Assembly (NCBI RefSeq): GCF_006094695.1
Contig: NZ_CP035103.1
Coordinates: forward strand, 1,922,001 to 1,986,000
Length of the DNA stretch: 64,000 nucleotides
Direction: 5' to 3'
DNA from: Kocuria rosea
GTDB taxonomy: Bacteria; Actinomycetota; Actinomycetes; Actinomycetales; Micrococcaceae
Position numbers and translations under genes: made by a program. A model generated the notes under the pieces. That model searched no databases, was not told where the DNA came from, and saw only the letters and a program-made list of their open reading frames with translations. Below, piece by piece: positions 33,589 to 41,979 of the stretch. Position 1 is the first letter of the stretch, and the number at the start of each line of letters is the position of its first letter.

Positions 33589-33901
33589 CACGAGGCGGCG
33601 GTGTTGGCAACGTCCTGCCGGTCGGGTGTGGCGGATGGGTCTGTGGCAGGGCGTGCGCCCGATCTCCACCGACTCCCAGTTCCGCAGCGCCCTACAGTTG
33701 ATCTAGAGGCGGGGAGCCGGCCACCCAGGTCGCCCGCCATCTGGACATCTCTGGAGCGGCCTTGTACCCCCGGATACTGGGATCGGCCATCTGGATGCCG
33801 CTGCGGACGCACGGCACTCCTGCGGGACCATGCCGTCCTGAGGGCCACGCACGGATTCCATCGAATACTCCACCCTCGGTGGAGCAGAGGAGGGACAACT
33901 C
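33589..33901 (+). other. Gap between PadR operon and small membrane gene, nothing recognised
   Basis: About 310 bp of normal GC content. Reading frames are short and contain stops in the likely directions. No transposase or RNA gene pattern was seen; a divergent promoter for the gene at 33902 must lie near its right edge. Confidence 0.45.
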
Positions 33902-34186
33902 TTGGTGAAGGCTCCGGTTCGCGAGAAGCGGAAGCGCATCCTGGCGACGATCGCCTGGGCGTCTTTCCCGGTCTCCACCGCGCTGACGCTGATGCTCCTC
34001 GATTGGCAGGGCACGGGAGTGGCCAAGCCGCTGTGGACGTTCGCGCTGCCCCCGGTCAGTGGACTGGTGGGTGGCATTGCCGGATTCCGCGCGCAGAAGG
34101 AGATTCTGGGGGCTGTGGCTGTCGCCTTCGGTCTGCTCTGCGTTCCGGTGGCGATCTTCGTCGTCGGACTGGTCTACGGGCCCTGA
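33902..34186 (+). CDS. Small two- to three-helix membrane protein, unknown function
   Basis: A 94-residue protein: basic N terminus (APVREKRKR), hydrophobic helix ILATIAWASFPVSTALTLML, helix ALPPVSGLVGGIAGF and final helix LGAVAVAFGLLCVPVAIFVV. AGGAGGGA precedes TTG at 33902 by about eight bases and GTG at 33905 by eleven; either could be the start. The predicted topology is cytoplasmic N terminus by the positive-inside rule. No family recognised. Confidence 0.6.
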   Translation: MVKAPVREKRKRILATIAWASFPVSTALTLMLLDWQGTGVAKPLWTFALPPVSGLVGGIAGFRAQKEILGAVAVAFGLLCVPVAIFVVGLVYGP

Positions 34187-34321
34187 CCATGAGCACGATG
34201 GCGATCCGCAGCTCGGGTTCCCGACGGGTGCTGCACGGCAGTCGCCGTTGAGGGTCCGTCCTTCGGAACATGAAGACGCGTCGGCAGGACCGGATTGCCG
34301 CGGCTCGGTACGATGCACCAC

Positions 34322-34759
34322 ATGTCCATCAAGTTCGAGAACGTCGGTATCGCCGTCCGTGACCTCGACGCGGCGATCGCCTTCTTCACCGACCTCGGAC
34401 TGACCGTCCTGGGCCGGGACACGGTCAGCGGGGAGTGGGCGGACACCGCCGTCGGTCTCGACGGCAACCACGTCAACATCGCCATGCTCCAGACCCCGGA
34501 CGGCAACGGTCGCCTCGAGCTCTTCGAGTACATCCACCCGGAGGCGATCGAGACACAGCCCACCCGGCCTCACGAGATCGGCATGCACCGCGTCGCCTTT
34601 TCCGTCGACGACATCGACGACGCCCTCGAGATCGCCGCGAGGCACGGCTGTCACCCGCTGCGCGGGGTAGGGACCTACGGGGACGCCTACAAGCTCGCCT
34701 ATGTCCGCGGCCCCAGCGGCATCATCGTGATGCTCGCCGAAGAACTGCACAGCCGCTGA
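34322..34759 (+). CDS. VOC-superfamily protein (glyoxalase/dioxygenase fold)
   Basis: A 145-residue vicinal-oxygen-chelate protein. MSIKFENVGIAVRDLDAAIAFF is the typical first beta-alpha-beta unit, LELFEYIHPEA the middle metal-binding Glu segment, MHRVAFSVDDIDDALEIAARHG the second repeat and LAYVRGPSGIIVMLAEEL the final Glu. It could be a lactoylglutathione-lyase-like or resistance protein. The ATG at 34322 lies nine bases after a TACGAT -10-like hexamer (34308-34313), so the message may be leaderless or nearly so. Confidence 0.85.
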   Translation: MSIKFENVGIAVRDLDAAIAFFTDLGLTVLGRDTVSGEWADTAVGLDGNHVNIAMLQTPDGNGRLELFEYIHPEAIETQPTRPHEIGMHRVAFSVDDIDDALEIAARHGCHPLRGVGTYGDAYKLAYVRGPSGIIVMLAEELHSR

Positions 34760-34766
34760 CGACGGG

Positions 34767-35022
34767 TCAATCCGGACGTTGCCAGGGGTTCTCGGCCTGC
34801 TGCTCCCAGCCGGCCTCCTCGAGGGTGCCGATCGAGGGGTCCTCGATGCCGGCAGTCATGCCCTTGCGCACCACCCAGTAGAACAGCAACAACGAGCCCA
34901 GATCGCGGCGATGCCGGTGTCCGGAGCCGTGCGGGACTCGAGCACGAAGTGTGCACCCACGTGGTGCGCTGCGTCTCGAGCGGGACCTCGATGCCGGGCA
35001 CCTGCGCGAACCGTCCTGACAT
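34767..35022 (-). pseudogene. Small gene broken by two frameshifts
   Basis: Reading starts at ATG 35022 with MSGRFAQVPGIEVPLETQRT then TWVH in one frame. It continues HFVLESRTAPDTGIAAIWA in a second frame, where a duplicated AC near 34950 shifts it. It ends LLLFYWVVRKGMTAGIED, PSIGTLEEAGWEQQAENPWQ and a TGA in the third frame, after another shift near 34888. The three pieces join into a sensible protein of about 84 residues with one hydrophobic segment. No single frame contains it all. Family not recognised; a sequencing error is the alternative. Confidence 0.6.
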
Positions 35023-35026
35023 GCGC

Positions 35027-37564
35027 CTATTCTCCGGGTGCGGCCGGGCCCGGTCGCCCGGCCCGATGTGCTCGTGCGTCCGGGTCGTCCAGGGGCTGCG
35101 CACCGCCGGCCGTGCCGTGCATCCGGATCAGACCCGTGGCGCCGTCGATGGTGACCACCTGCCCCTCGGTCAGCAGGGTGGTGGCGTCGGGCACGCAGAT
35201 GACGGCCGGGATGCCGTACTCGCGGGCCACAGTCGGGCCGTGGGCGATCGTGGAGCCGGTCTCCGTGATGAGTCCGCCGAGGGTCAGGAACAGCGGGGTC
35301 CAGCCCGGGTCGGTGGTCGGGGCGACGAGGATGTCACCGGGCTGCAGCCTCGCCTCCGACGGGTGGTGGACGATCCGCACCGGCCCGGTCACGATCCCGG
35401 TGGCCGCCGGCTGGCCGACCAGCACGTCCGGCCCGTGCTCAGGCGCGGTGTCGTCGGGCAGGGCCTGGGGGTTCGTGCCGTCGGACAGCAGCAGGCCGGG
35501 GACCTGCCGCCGTCGGGCCTCGCGGTGGTGCTCCCTGCGCCGACCGGTCACCACCGCGCGCAGGTCCGCGCCGTGCGAGGCGTCGAGGGCCTCGTCCAGG
35601 GTCAGGAACATGATGTCCTCCGGCTGCTCCAGCAGGCCGCGCCCGGTGAGCTCGGCCCCCGCGGCGAGCAGCTGCCGGCGCACCTCGGCCAGCGGGGTCA
35701 GCCAGAGGAACTTCGGCAGCTCGCGCAGGCCGGCCAGCTCCCGGCTGCGGCGCAGCATGGACCCGGCAAGGCGGGCCCGCAGCGGCCGGGTGCGCCTGGC
35801 GCGTGCGACGAGGTCAGCCAGGGCGGCCTCGGCCTCGACGGCGGCGCGGGCGAACCGGGCCGGCGGGGCCTGGTCCGGGTCGGTCACCTGCAGGTACCCG
35901 GCCAGGGCGGCGAACACGGGAGTGGGGTCGTCGGCCCACCGGGGGGAGCCGACGTCGATCTCGGCGCTGCCGCGGATCCCGTACTCCGCCAGGAAGGCCG
36001 ACAGGCCGAACTCGGGCAGCTCGCCGCGCGAGAAGCGCGCGGCGAGCTCGTCCGGGGCAGCGCCGACCAGCAGATCGCGGTGCGGGCGGGCGGCCTCGGC
36101 CACGGACCAGAGCTTCAGGTCCATCTGGGTGGTGACGTTGTGGGGCATCCCGCGCAGGGTCGCGTTCAGCTCGCCGGGCTGCAGGATGCCGTCCAGCAGC
36201 CAGCCGGCCACCCCCTGGGCGATGAGCGCCGCCCACAGGGGCGGCAGGGAGCGCATCATCGGTCCGGTCATCGTCGCGTCCTGCAGCCCGGCGGCGGAAC
36301 GGACCCTTTCCGCCGTGTCCGCCGGTTCGGTCCGGGGCTGCCGGCGGACCTGTTCGAGCTCGTGGAACGCGCGCTCGCGGGCGGCGGCGGGCCGGGCCAG
36401 GGCCCGCAGCGCGCCGAGCAGCGAGGCGGGCACGGTGGCCAGGAGCACCCGCGCGGTCGCACCGGCGGAGAACACGCGCTGGCCGGGACGGGCGGGACGG
36501 GGCGCGTAGCGGGGGTCGTCCAGGACGCGCCGCACGCCCCGCGCCACGGCCGGACCGTAGACCTGCACCATCTCGGGGACGCGGGAGTGCAGGCGCGGGC
36601 TGCGGACGAGGCCGGTGAGGTCCATGAACAGCCGGCCGCCGATCTCGACGAGGAACGGATCGACCACGGCGTCGTCGACGCCGATGATCTGCAGCCAGCG
36701 GCGGGTCGTCTCCCGCAGCACGGACACGCCCATGGGGGTGACCGGGCGCCGCAGGCCCTGCATGTGGCCGACCTCCATGTAGACCCGCGGGTCGCCCTGC
36801 ACCGGGTCGGTCCCGGCCGGGAGCGGGAAGAGCGTGGTGATGGGCCGGGACTGCAGCAGCCAGAGCGTGCCCTCGGCGTCGTAGGCGAACTCGATGTCCT
36901 GCGGGCTGCCGAGGGCGCGCTGCACCCGCTGCCCGGTCGCCTGGAGCTCGCGGAGCTGGTCGGGGGAGAGGCAGCCGTGCTCCTGTGTCCGGGGGAGCGG
37001 ACCCTGGCCGGGCAGGACGTAGTGGTCGGTGTCCATGGTGCCGTCCACCACGCCGGTGCCCAGCCCCGGGACCGCGTCGATGACGGTCTCCGTGCGGGTG
37101 CCGGTCAGCGGGTTGGCCGTGAACATCACCCCGGCGGCCGCCGGGGCGATCATGCGCTGCACGACGACGGCCATCGCGAGGTCGCCGGTCTCCAGCCCCT
37201 GACCGGCCCGGTAGGCGACGGCGCGCTCGCCGTGCACGGAGTCCCAGCACTGCCGGATGGCCTCGAGCAGTGCGTCCCCGCCCTCGACGTCGAGGACGGT
37301 GTCCTGCTGGCCCGCGAAGCTGGCGTCCGGCAGGTCCTCGGCCGTGGCGCTGGAGCGGACGGCGACGGGACCACCGCCGAGGTGCTCGTAGGCCGTCAGC
37401 ACCGCCCGCTCGGGGACGGCGCCCGAGCGGTAGGCCTCGGTGGTCAGGCAGAACCCGTCCGGCACGCGCTCGCCCGCGGACAGGAGGGCTCCGAGACCGA
37501 CGGCCTTGCCCCCGACGAGCGCGGTGGTCGCCGAGGTGATGTGGGCCAGGTCGATCACGTCCAT
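35027..37564 (-). CDS. PEP-synthase / rifampin-phosphotransferase-like enzyme
   Basis: An 845-residue three-domain phosphotransferase. The N-terminal ATP-grasp (PPDK_N) has GGKAVGLGALLSAG, AVRSSATAEDLPDASFAGQQ and MIAPAAAGVMFTANP. A central helical domain follows from about residue 330. The C-terminal swivel domain carries the phosphohistidine motif GSTIAHGPTVAREYG. This layout and length match both stand-alone rifampin phosphotransferase (Rph, about 865 residues) and PEP-synthase relatives. The absence of the TIM-barrel pyruvate domain rules out classical PpsA. ATG at 37564 has GAGAGG nine bases before it. Rifampin inactivation by phosphorylation is possible, but sequence motifs alone do not prove it. 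Single-gene transcript. Confidence 0.8.
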   Translation of the reverse strand: MDVIDLAHITSATTALVGGKAVGLGALLSAGERVPDGFCLTTEAYRSGAVPERAVLTAYEHLGGGPVAVRSSATAEDLPDASFAGQQDTVLDVEGGDALLEAIRQCWDSVHGERAVAYRAGQGLETGDLAMAVVVQRMIAPAAAGVMFTANPLTGTRTETVIDAVPGLGTGVVDGTMDTDHYVLPGQGPLPRTQEHGCLSPDQLRELQATGQRVQRALGSPQDIEFAYDAEGTLWLLQSRPITTLFPLPAGTDPVQGDPRVYMEVGHMQGLRRPVTPMGVSVLRETTRRWLQIIGVDDAVVDPFLVEIGGRLFMDLTGLVRSPRLHSRVPEMVQVYGPAVARGVRRVLDDPRYAPRPARPGQRVFSAGATARVLLATVPASLLGALRALARPAAARERAFHELEQVRRQPRTEPADTAERVRSAAGLQDATMTGPMMRSLPPLWAALIAQGVAGWLLDGILQPGELNATLRGMPHNVTTQMDLKLWSVAEAARPHRDLLVGAAPDELAARFSRGELPEFGLSAFLAEYGIRGSAEIDVGSPRWADDPTPVFAALAGYLQVTDPDQAPPARFARAAVEAEAALADLVARARRTRPLRARLAGSMLRRSRELAGLRELPKFLWLTPLAEVRRQLLAAGAELTGRGLLEQPEDIMFLTLDEALDASHGADLRAVVTGRRREHHREARRRQVPGLLLSDGTNPQALPDDTAPEHGPDVLVGQPAATGIVTGPVRIVHHPSEARLQPGDILVAPTTDPGWTPLFLTLGGLITETGSTIAHGPTVAREYGIPAVICVPDATTLLTEGQVVTIDGATGLIRMHGTAGGAQPLDDPDARAHRAGRPGPAAPGE

Positions 37565-37802
37565 GGATGCCTCTCTGGTGCCCCGGGGCCGACGGGAGGT
37601 GCGGAACGGGCAGCGCCATGGGGCGTCCGGTGGCCCGTTCACAGCCGATGATCCGGTCGGCCGGTCGGCAGGTCAACCTCCCCGTGCCGTGAGGAACCAG
37701 CGTGACGGCGCGGCGGTGCCGGTGGTCGACACGGACCGGTTCGGCCGACGTGGCCCGTGCCTCCACCCCGGTCGTTCCGGCCGGCCGCGCGGGGGAGTCC
37801 GC

Positions 37803-38495
37803 TCAGATCCAGGTGGTGAGCACGGGGACGGTGGTCATCAGGCCCAGCGCCACGAAGACCGCCCCGGAGGTGAGCTCGATCCTGCGGGCCACGGTGGGAC
37901 GGTTGAGCCAGGTGCCGGCGGTGTGGGCGGCCAGGGCCACGAGGAGCAGGTAGATCCCGATGGTGGCCGCCACCGTCCCGCCCATCACCACCACGACGAA
38001 CAGCGCCCCGGCCCCGGGCGGGGTGAACTGGGGCAGCAGGGCCAGGAAGAACAGCCCGGTCTTCGGGTTGGTGAGGCAGCACACCAGCCCTGCGGCGAAC
38101 GCCGATCGCGCCCTCGGCCCGGAGGGCTCCCGGCGGTCCGGGGCGGCGGTGACGGTCGACCCCGCGGTCCGTGCCAGGCCGACGGTCATCGGCACGGCGG
38201 CGGCCGGGGCGGGAGCGTGGGCGGTGATCGCCCGGTAGCCCAGGTAGAACAGGTAGGCGCCCCCGAGGATCCGCAGAGCCTGGAAGGCGGCCGGGGAGCT
38301 GTCCAGGAAGGCGGCCACGCCCACCGCGACCAGCCCCGCCCAGGCGAAGACCCCCACCGCGGACCCGGCGGCGGCCAGCATCCCGGCCCGGCGCTGCCGC
38401 AGGGCGCAGCCCAGGGTCAGGACGGTGTCGGGTCCCGGGGTGAGGGCCAGGACCACGGCCACGCCCAGCAGGGCCAGATAGCTCGAGGTGTCCAC
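37803..38495 (-). CDS. LysE/RhtB-family amino-acid exporter
   Basis: A 230-residue protein with six hydrophobic helices. The N terminus YLALLGVAVVLALTPGPDTV carries the family's PGP motif, followed by GSAVGVFAWAGLVAVGVAAF, LRILGGAYLFYLGYRAI and the second-half motif FAAGLVCCLTNPKTGLFFLALLP. The GTG at 38495 has AAGGAG seven bases before it; the frame is open upstream but without a site. It is divergent from the LysR gene, 112 bp between starts, the classic lysE-lysG type layout. It probably exports an amino acid or analogue under LysR control. Confidence 0.9.
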   Translation of the reverse strand: MDTSSYLALLGVAVVLALTPGPDTVLTLGCALRQRRAGMLAAAGSAVGVFAWAGLVAVGVAAFLDSSPAAFQALRILGGAYLFYLGYRAITAHAPAPAAAVPMTVGLARTAGSTVTAAPDRREPSGPRARSAFAAGLVCCLTNPKTGLFFLALLPQFTPPGAGALFVVVVMGGTVAATIGIYLLLVALAAHTAGTWLNRPTVARRIELTSGAVFVALGLMTTVPVLTTWI

Positions 38496-38607
38496 GGCAG
38501 CTCCTTGTCGGTCAGTGGTCCGCAGACCTCCACCGTGCCACCGCGTCACCCTTCAGCACCAGCAATGATTTCCGTGGCATTGGCAGGAGAAAGCGTACGA
38601 TCGGGGC

Positions 38608-39528
38608 ATGCTCGATCCACACCGGCTCACCATCCTGCGCGCGGTCATCGCCGCCGGCTCGATCCACGCCGCCGCCCGGAACCTCCACCTGGCCCCGGCC
38701 ACCGTCAGCCAGCACCTCCGCGCCCTGGCCCGGCAGACCGGGCTGGTGCTGTTCGAGAAGAGCGGCCGGGGCATCGAGGCCACCCCGGCCGCCCGGCACC
38801 TGTGCGAGGCCAGCGCGGAGACCCTCAGCAGCCTGGAACGCCTCGAGCGCACCGTGGAGGATCTGCGGCAGGGCCGGGCCGAGCAGATCGCCGTCGCCTG
38901 CTTCGCGTCCCTGGCCCAGGCCTGGATGCCCGGGGTGGTGCTCGCCCTGCGCGCTCGGTCCCCGGACGTGGTGGTGGAAATCAGCATCAACGAGCTGCAC
39001 TCCACCGGAGGCCGCCGGGCCCCCGACGTCGACGTGCGCAACGAGTCCCTCGACGGGCCCCTCGTCCACCTGGGGGGATACCAGCGCCATGCCCTGCACG
39101 AGGAGGACTTCTGCGTGGTGCTGCCGGTCGACCACCCGCTGGCCGCACGCCCCGCGGTGACGATGGCCCAGCTGCGCGACGAGCCCTGGATCGACCACGA
39201 CATCCACGACGGCCCCACCGGGCGCATCATCACCCGTGCCTGTCACGCCGCCGGCTACACCCCGCACTACGTCGCCCGTCTCGACGACCACCATGCGGCC
39301 ACCAGCCTCGCCGCGGCCGGGCTGGGCATCACGGTGCTGCCCCGGATCGCGCTCGCCGGGCTGCCGGCGGCTCTCACCTCGAGGCCGCTGGTCGACCCGG
39401 CCGTGCACCGGCGCATCGTCGCCCACACCCGCACCCACCCCACCCGGGCGCGGCTGATCCACACGGCCCTGACGGCGCTGCGCGAAGCCGCTCGACGGAG
39501 CCGCCCGGCACCACCGGACGAGCACTGA
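38608..39528 (+). CDS. LysR-family regulator, divergent to lysE
   Basis: A 306-residue LysR regulator. The N-terminal winged helix reads HRLTILRAVIAAGSIHAAAR and NLHLAPATVSQHLRALARQT. The effector domain starts with AEQIAVACFASLAQAWMPGVV and has the GLGITVLPRIAL hinge. Divergence from the exporter at 37803-38495 suggests it activates that gene when an amino acid accumulates, as LysG does for LysE. The intergenic region of 112 bp would hold its T-N11-A box; I could not single out one site with confidence. Confidence 0.9.
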   Translation: MLDPHRLTILRAVIAAGSIHAAARNLHLAPATVSQHLRALARQTGLVLFEKSGRGIEATPAARHLCEASAETLSSLERLERTVEDLRQGRAEQIAVACFASLAQAWMPGVVLALRARSPDVVVEISINELHSTGGRRAPDVDVRNESLDGPLVHLGGYQRHALHEEDFCVVLPVDHPLAARPAVTMAQLRDEPWIDHDIHDGPTGRIITRACHAAGYTPHYVARLDDHHAATSLAAAGLGITVLPRIALAGLPAALTSRPLVDPAVHRRIVAHTRTHPTRARLIHTALTALREAARRSRPAPPDEH

Positions 39529-39602
39529 CTCCGCGACCGCTCGGACGGACCCCGTGCTCGCATCGCGCCCCCGACGCCGGACGCGGACGGCAGGACGCCC
39601 GC

Positions 39603-39989
39603 TCAGGGCTGTGCTCCGGTGCGCATGTGGCGCAGCACCGGGCGCTTGGCCCGGGGGAGTCCTTCGACGACGAGCTCGTAGGCGTTCAGCACCAGCTCCT
39701 CGACGAGGTCCGGGGTGATCCCCGGGCCGGCGGCGAGGGAGATCCAGTGCTGCTTGTTCATGTGGTAGCCGGGGGTGATCGTGGGGAACTCCTGGCGCAG
39801 CGCCATCGCGTGCGGGGGCTCGCACTTGAGCGTCACGATCGGCTTCCCGGGTGCTTCCGTGGTCATCAGGAAGATCCTGCCCACGACCTTGAACACCTCG
39901 TGGTCCGGGCCGAAGGGGCAGGTGTGCGTCACGGCCGGCAGTCCGGCGGCCGCCTCCATGGCGATCTGCTGAAGTCTCGTCCCGTCCAC
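39603..39989 (-). CDS. MmcQ/YjbR family DNA-binding-like protein
   Basis: A 128-residue protein of the MmcQ/YjbR family. Its landmarks are VTHTCPFGPDHEVFKVVGRIF, LKCEPPHAMALRQEFPTITPGYH and MNKQHWISLAAGPGITPDLV, with the C-terminal LVVEGLPRAKRP. The fold is like the CyaY/double-wing domain; its biological role is not settled. GTG at 39989 begins VDGTRLQQIAMEAAAGLP, the usual N terminus. It starts seven bases after the stop of the RibD-like gene, so the two are an operon. Confidence 0.83.
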   Translation of the reverse strand: MDGTRLQQIAMEAAAGLPAVTHTCPFGPDHEVFKVVGRIFLMTTEAPGKPIVTLKCEPPHAMALRQEFPTITPGYHMNKQHWISLAAGPGITPDLVEELVLNAYELVVEGLPRAKRPVLRHMRTGAQP

Positions 39990-39996
39990 GCCGCTG

Positions 39997-40572
39997 CTAT
40001 CCGCGGGACCGGGGGTGGCGGACCTCGTAGCCGACCTGGACCATGCCGTTGTCGAAGCGGCGCTCCCGGAGGAGGCGCAGCTCCAGGGACAGTCCGTCGG
40101 GGAAGACCGGGGTGCCGCCGCCCACCGTGACCGGGCACAGCAGGAGCTCGACCACGTCGACCAGCCCCAGCCGCAGGGCACTGCCGGCGAGGGTCGGGCC
40201 CTCGATCGTGAGGTCGCCGGACGCCTCGGACCTCGCGCGCTCGAGAGCCGCGGCGGTGAACTCCCGCTCGAGCCGGGTGCGCTCGGTCCAGGTCCGGCCG
40301 AGGGAGGAGGAGAAGACGATCTTCTCGGCGCGCTTCCAGGTCTCCGCGAAGCGCGCCGACTCCGGGGACCACGTCGCCGCGGACGGGTCGGTCTCCCAGA
40401 CGGCCATGGTCTCGTACATGCGCCGCCCGTAGAGGTAGGTGCTGACCGGTGCCAGGTCCGTGGTCAGGGCGGCGACGACGGCCTCGTCGGGCACGGCCCA
40501 GGAGAAGCTGCCCTGCTCGTCCGAGTTGTAGCCGTCCAGCGAGGAGGCGACGGAGTAGATCACTTTCCCCAT
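39997..40572 (-). CDS. RibD C-terminal / dihydrofolate-reductase-like protein
   Basis: A 191-residue reductase-fold protein (RibD_C, DfrA-like). VIYSVASSLDGYNSDEQGSFS is the typical first strand, LYGRRMYETMAVWE the NADPH-binding helix, KIVFSSSLGRTW the second Rossmann strand, LTIEGPTLAGSALRLGLVDVVELLLCPVTVGGG the active-site strand pair. Such stand-alone proteins are common in actinobacteria and their substrate is unknown. ATG at 40572 begins MGKVIYSVASS. Operon with the MmcQ gene. Confidence 0.85.
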   Translation of the reverse strand: MGKVIYSVASSLDGYNSDEQGSFSWAVPDEAVVAALTTDLAPVSTYLYGRRMYETMAVWETDPSAATWSPESARFAETWKRAEKIVFSSSLGRTWTERTRLEREFTAAALERARSEASGDLTIEGPTLAGSALRLGLVDVVELLLCPVTVGGGTPVFPDGLSLELRLLRERRFDNGMVQVGYEVRHPRSRG

Positions 40573-40654
40573 GCCCCCACTCAACCCGCCGGAGCCGCCC
40601 GGGCACAAGAGGGGCAGCGGATCCGAGGTCCGTCGTGCGTCCAGCGGCGGGTCG

Positions 40655-40984
40655 TCAGCTGTGTCCGTCCCGGTCCTCGCCGCGTCGGGTCGCCTCCGCT
40701 CGCGCGGCGGCACGCACGTGCGGGTCGGTGGCGTTCTCGGCCGCGTGGCGACGGTCGGCGGCGCTCAGGTGGTCGCTGCCGAGCGCGGCAGCCGCCACGT
40801 CGACGTCGCTGTGGTGCAGGGCGATGTCGAGCAGCTCTGCCGTGTCCGTCAGCTCCTCGACGCCGTCGGTGGTCCAGGCCTGGACCCGGCGTCGGTGGTC
40901 GGCCTCCTTCTGCGCCAGCTGCCGCATCAGCTCACCCGTGTTGATGACAGAGGTGATGGGCTGGGAGTCGTCGTGCTTCGTCAC
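40655..40984 (-). CDS. Small helical protein, unknown function
   Basis: A 109-residue, highly charged, predicted all-helical protein. Its N terminus is VTKHDDSQPITSVINTGELM, its centre QLAQKEADHRRRVQAW and its end reads AARAEATRRGEDRDGHS. GTG at 40984 is favoured since AGGAGG lies six bases upstream; an ATG at 41020 is in frame but lacks a site. It has a His- and Asp-rich composition but no metal or catalytic motif can be named. Confidence 0.55.
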   Translation of the reverse strand: MTKHDDSQPITSVINTGELMRQLAQKEADHRRRVQAWTTDGVEELTDTAELLDIALHHSDVDVAAAALGSDHLSAADRRHAAENATDPHVRAAARAEATRRGEDRDGHS

Positions 40985-41278
40985 CGTGTCCTCCTGGGGG
41001 TCCGTCCGTGGTCGTTCCATTCATAGCCCACGACGCCGTCCCCTGTGGGGAACCGGCCGTCCCCGGAGGCGGAAAGCAGCCCCGCGGGCCCGGGTCCGCC
41101 GCGTCGCGGAGCCCTGGGCTGCGGCTTCTGCGAGATCAGCCGCTCCCGCGTGTCGCGCCCTGGCCCGGCGATCTCCCGCCGCCGCGTCACGGTCGCCCAC
41201 TGATCGCCGGACCCCGAACAGGGTCCCTCCGCCCGCTCCGGGTGGCGGGGCCCTCGGGGTGGGAGGACGGTGCAGGAG

Positions 41279-41770
41279 TCAGCGGACTTCGCGGAGGGAG
41301 CCGTCGGTGACGTCGTAGACGAAGCCCCGCACGCTGTCCCGGTGCGGGACGAAGGGGTTCTCGGTGATCCGCGCCATGGACCGGCGGACGTCGTCGTCGG
41401 GATCGGTGAAGGACTCCGGTGACCACGGCGGGCGCATCCCGGTGTCGGCCTCGATCTGTGCCGTGAAGGCGTCGTCGGTGAAGGTGAGCATGCCGCAGTC
41501 GGTGTGGTGGATGAGGATGATCTCCCGGGTGCCCAGCAGTCGCTGGCTGATGACCAGGGACCGGATCTCGTCGTCGGTGATCACCCCGCCCGCGTTGCGG
41601 ATGACGTGGGCGTCGCCCTCGCTCAGCCCCAGCAGTCCGTAGGGGTTGAGCCGGGCGTCCATGCAGGCCACCACGGCCACCGGCAGGGCCGGGGGCATGG
41701 GCAGATCGCCCTTGGTGAAGGCGGCGGCGTAGGCCTCGGCGTGGTGCAGGAGGTCGTCGGTGGCGCTCAT
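41279..41770 (-). CDS. Beta-carbonic anhydrase (Rv1284-type)
   Basis: A 163-residue beta-class carbonic anhydrase, interconverting CO2 and bicarbonate in the cytoplasm. Zinc ligands are Cys36 (VVACMDARLN), His89 and Cys92 (IHHTDCGM), with the catalytic Asp38-Arg40 pair in CMDAR and the substrate loop VIRNAGGVI. Length and ligand spacing agree with the short mycobacterial Rv1284 enzyme. ATG at 41770 begins MSATDDLLHHAEAY. It is a single gene, flanked by about 200 bp gaps on both sides. Confidence 0.9.
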   Translation of the reverse strand: MSATDDLLHHAEAYAAAFTKGDLPMPPALPVAVVACMDARLNPYGLLGLSEGDAHVIRNAGGVITDDEIRSLVISQRLLGTREIILIHHTDCGMLTFTDDAFTAQIEADTGMRPPWSPESFTDPDDDVRRSMARITENPFVPHRDSVRGFVYDVTDGSLREVR

Positions 41771-41979
41771 GGCGGGTCCTTTCCTCGACGGGTGCGGCGG
41801 ACCGCGTCCCGGGGGCCGGCTTCGGTCCCCGGTGTCCCCGGGCGCTGCGGTCCGACCCGTCCGGAGCCGCCCGGTCCGCTCCTCACCCTAGGACCGGGCG
41901 TCGCCCGTGCACACCCCTCCCGTGGTCATCGTTCGCGACGCGGAGGCCGGTTCCGGGGCCCGGCGCTGCGACCGGCTCC

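Noticed and set aside
35814..37766. A second long open frame overlapping the PEP-synthase-like gene on the same strand
   Set aside because: Arginine- and proline-rich out-of-frame reading of the same DNA; the 845-residue frame has all catalytic motifs.
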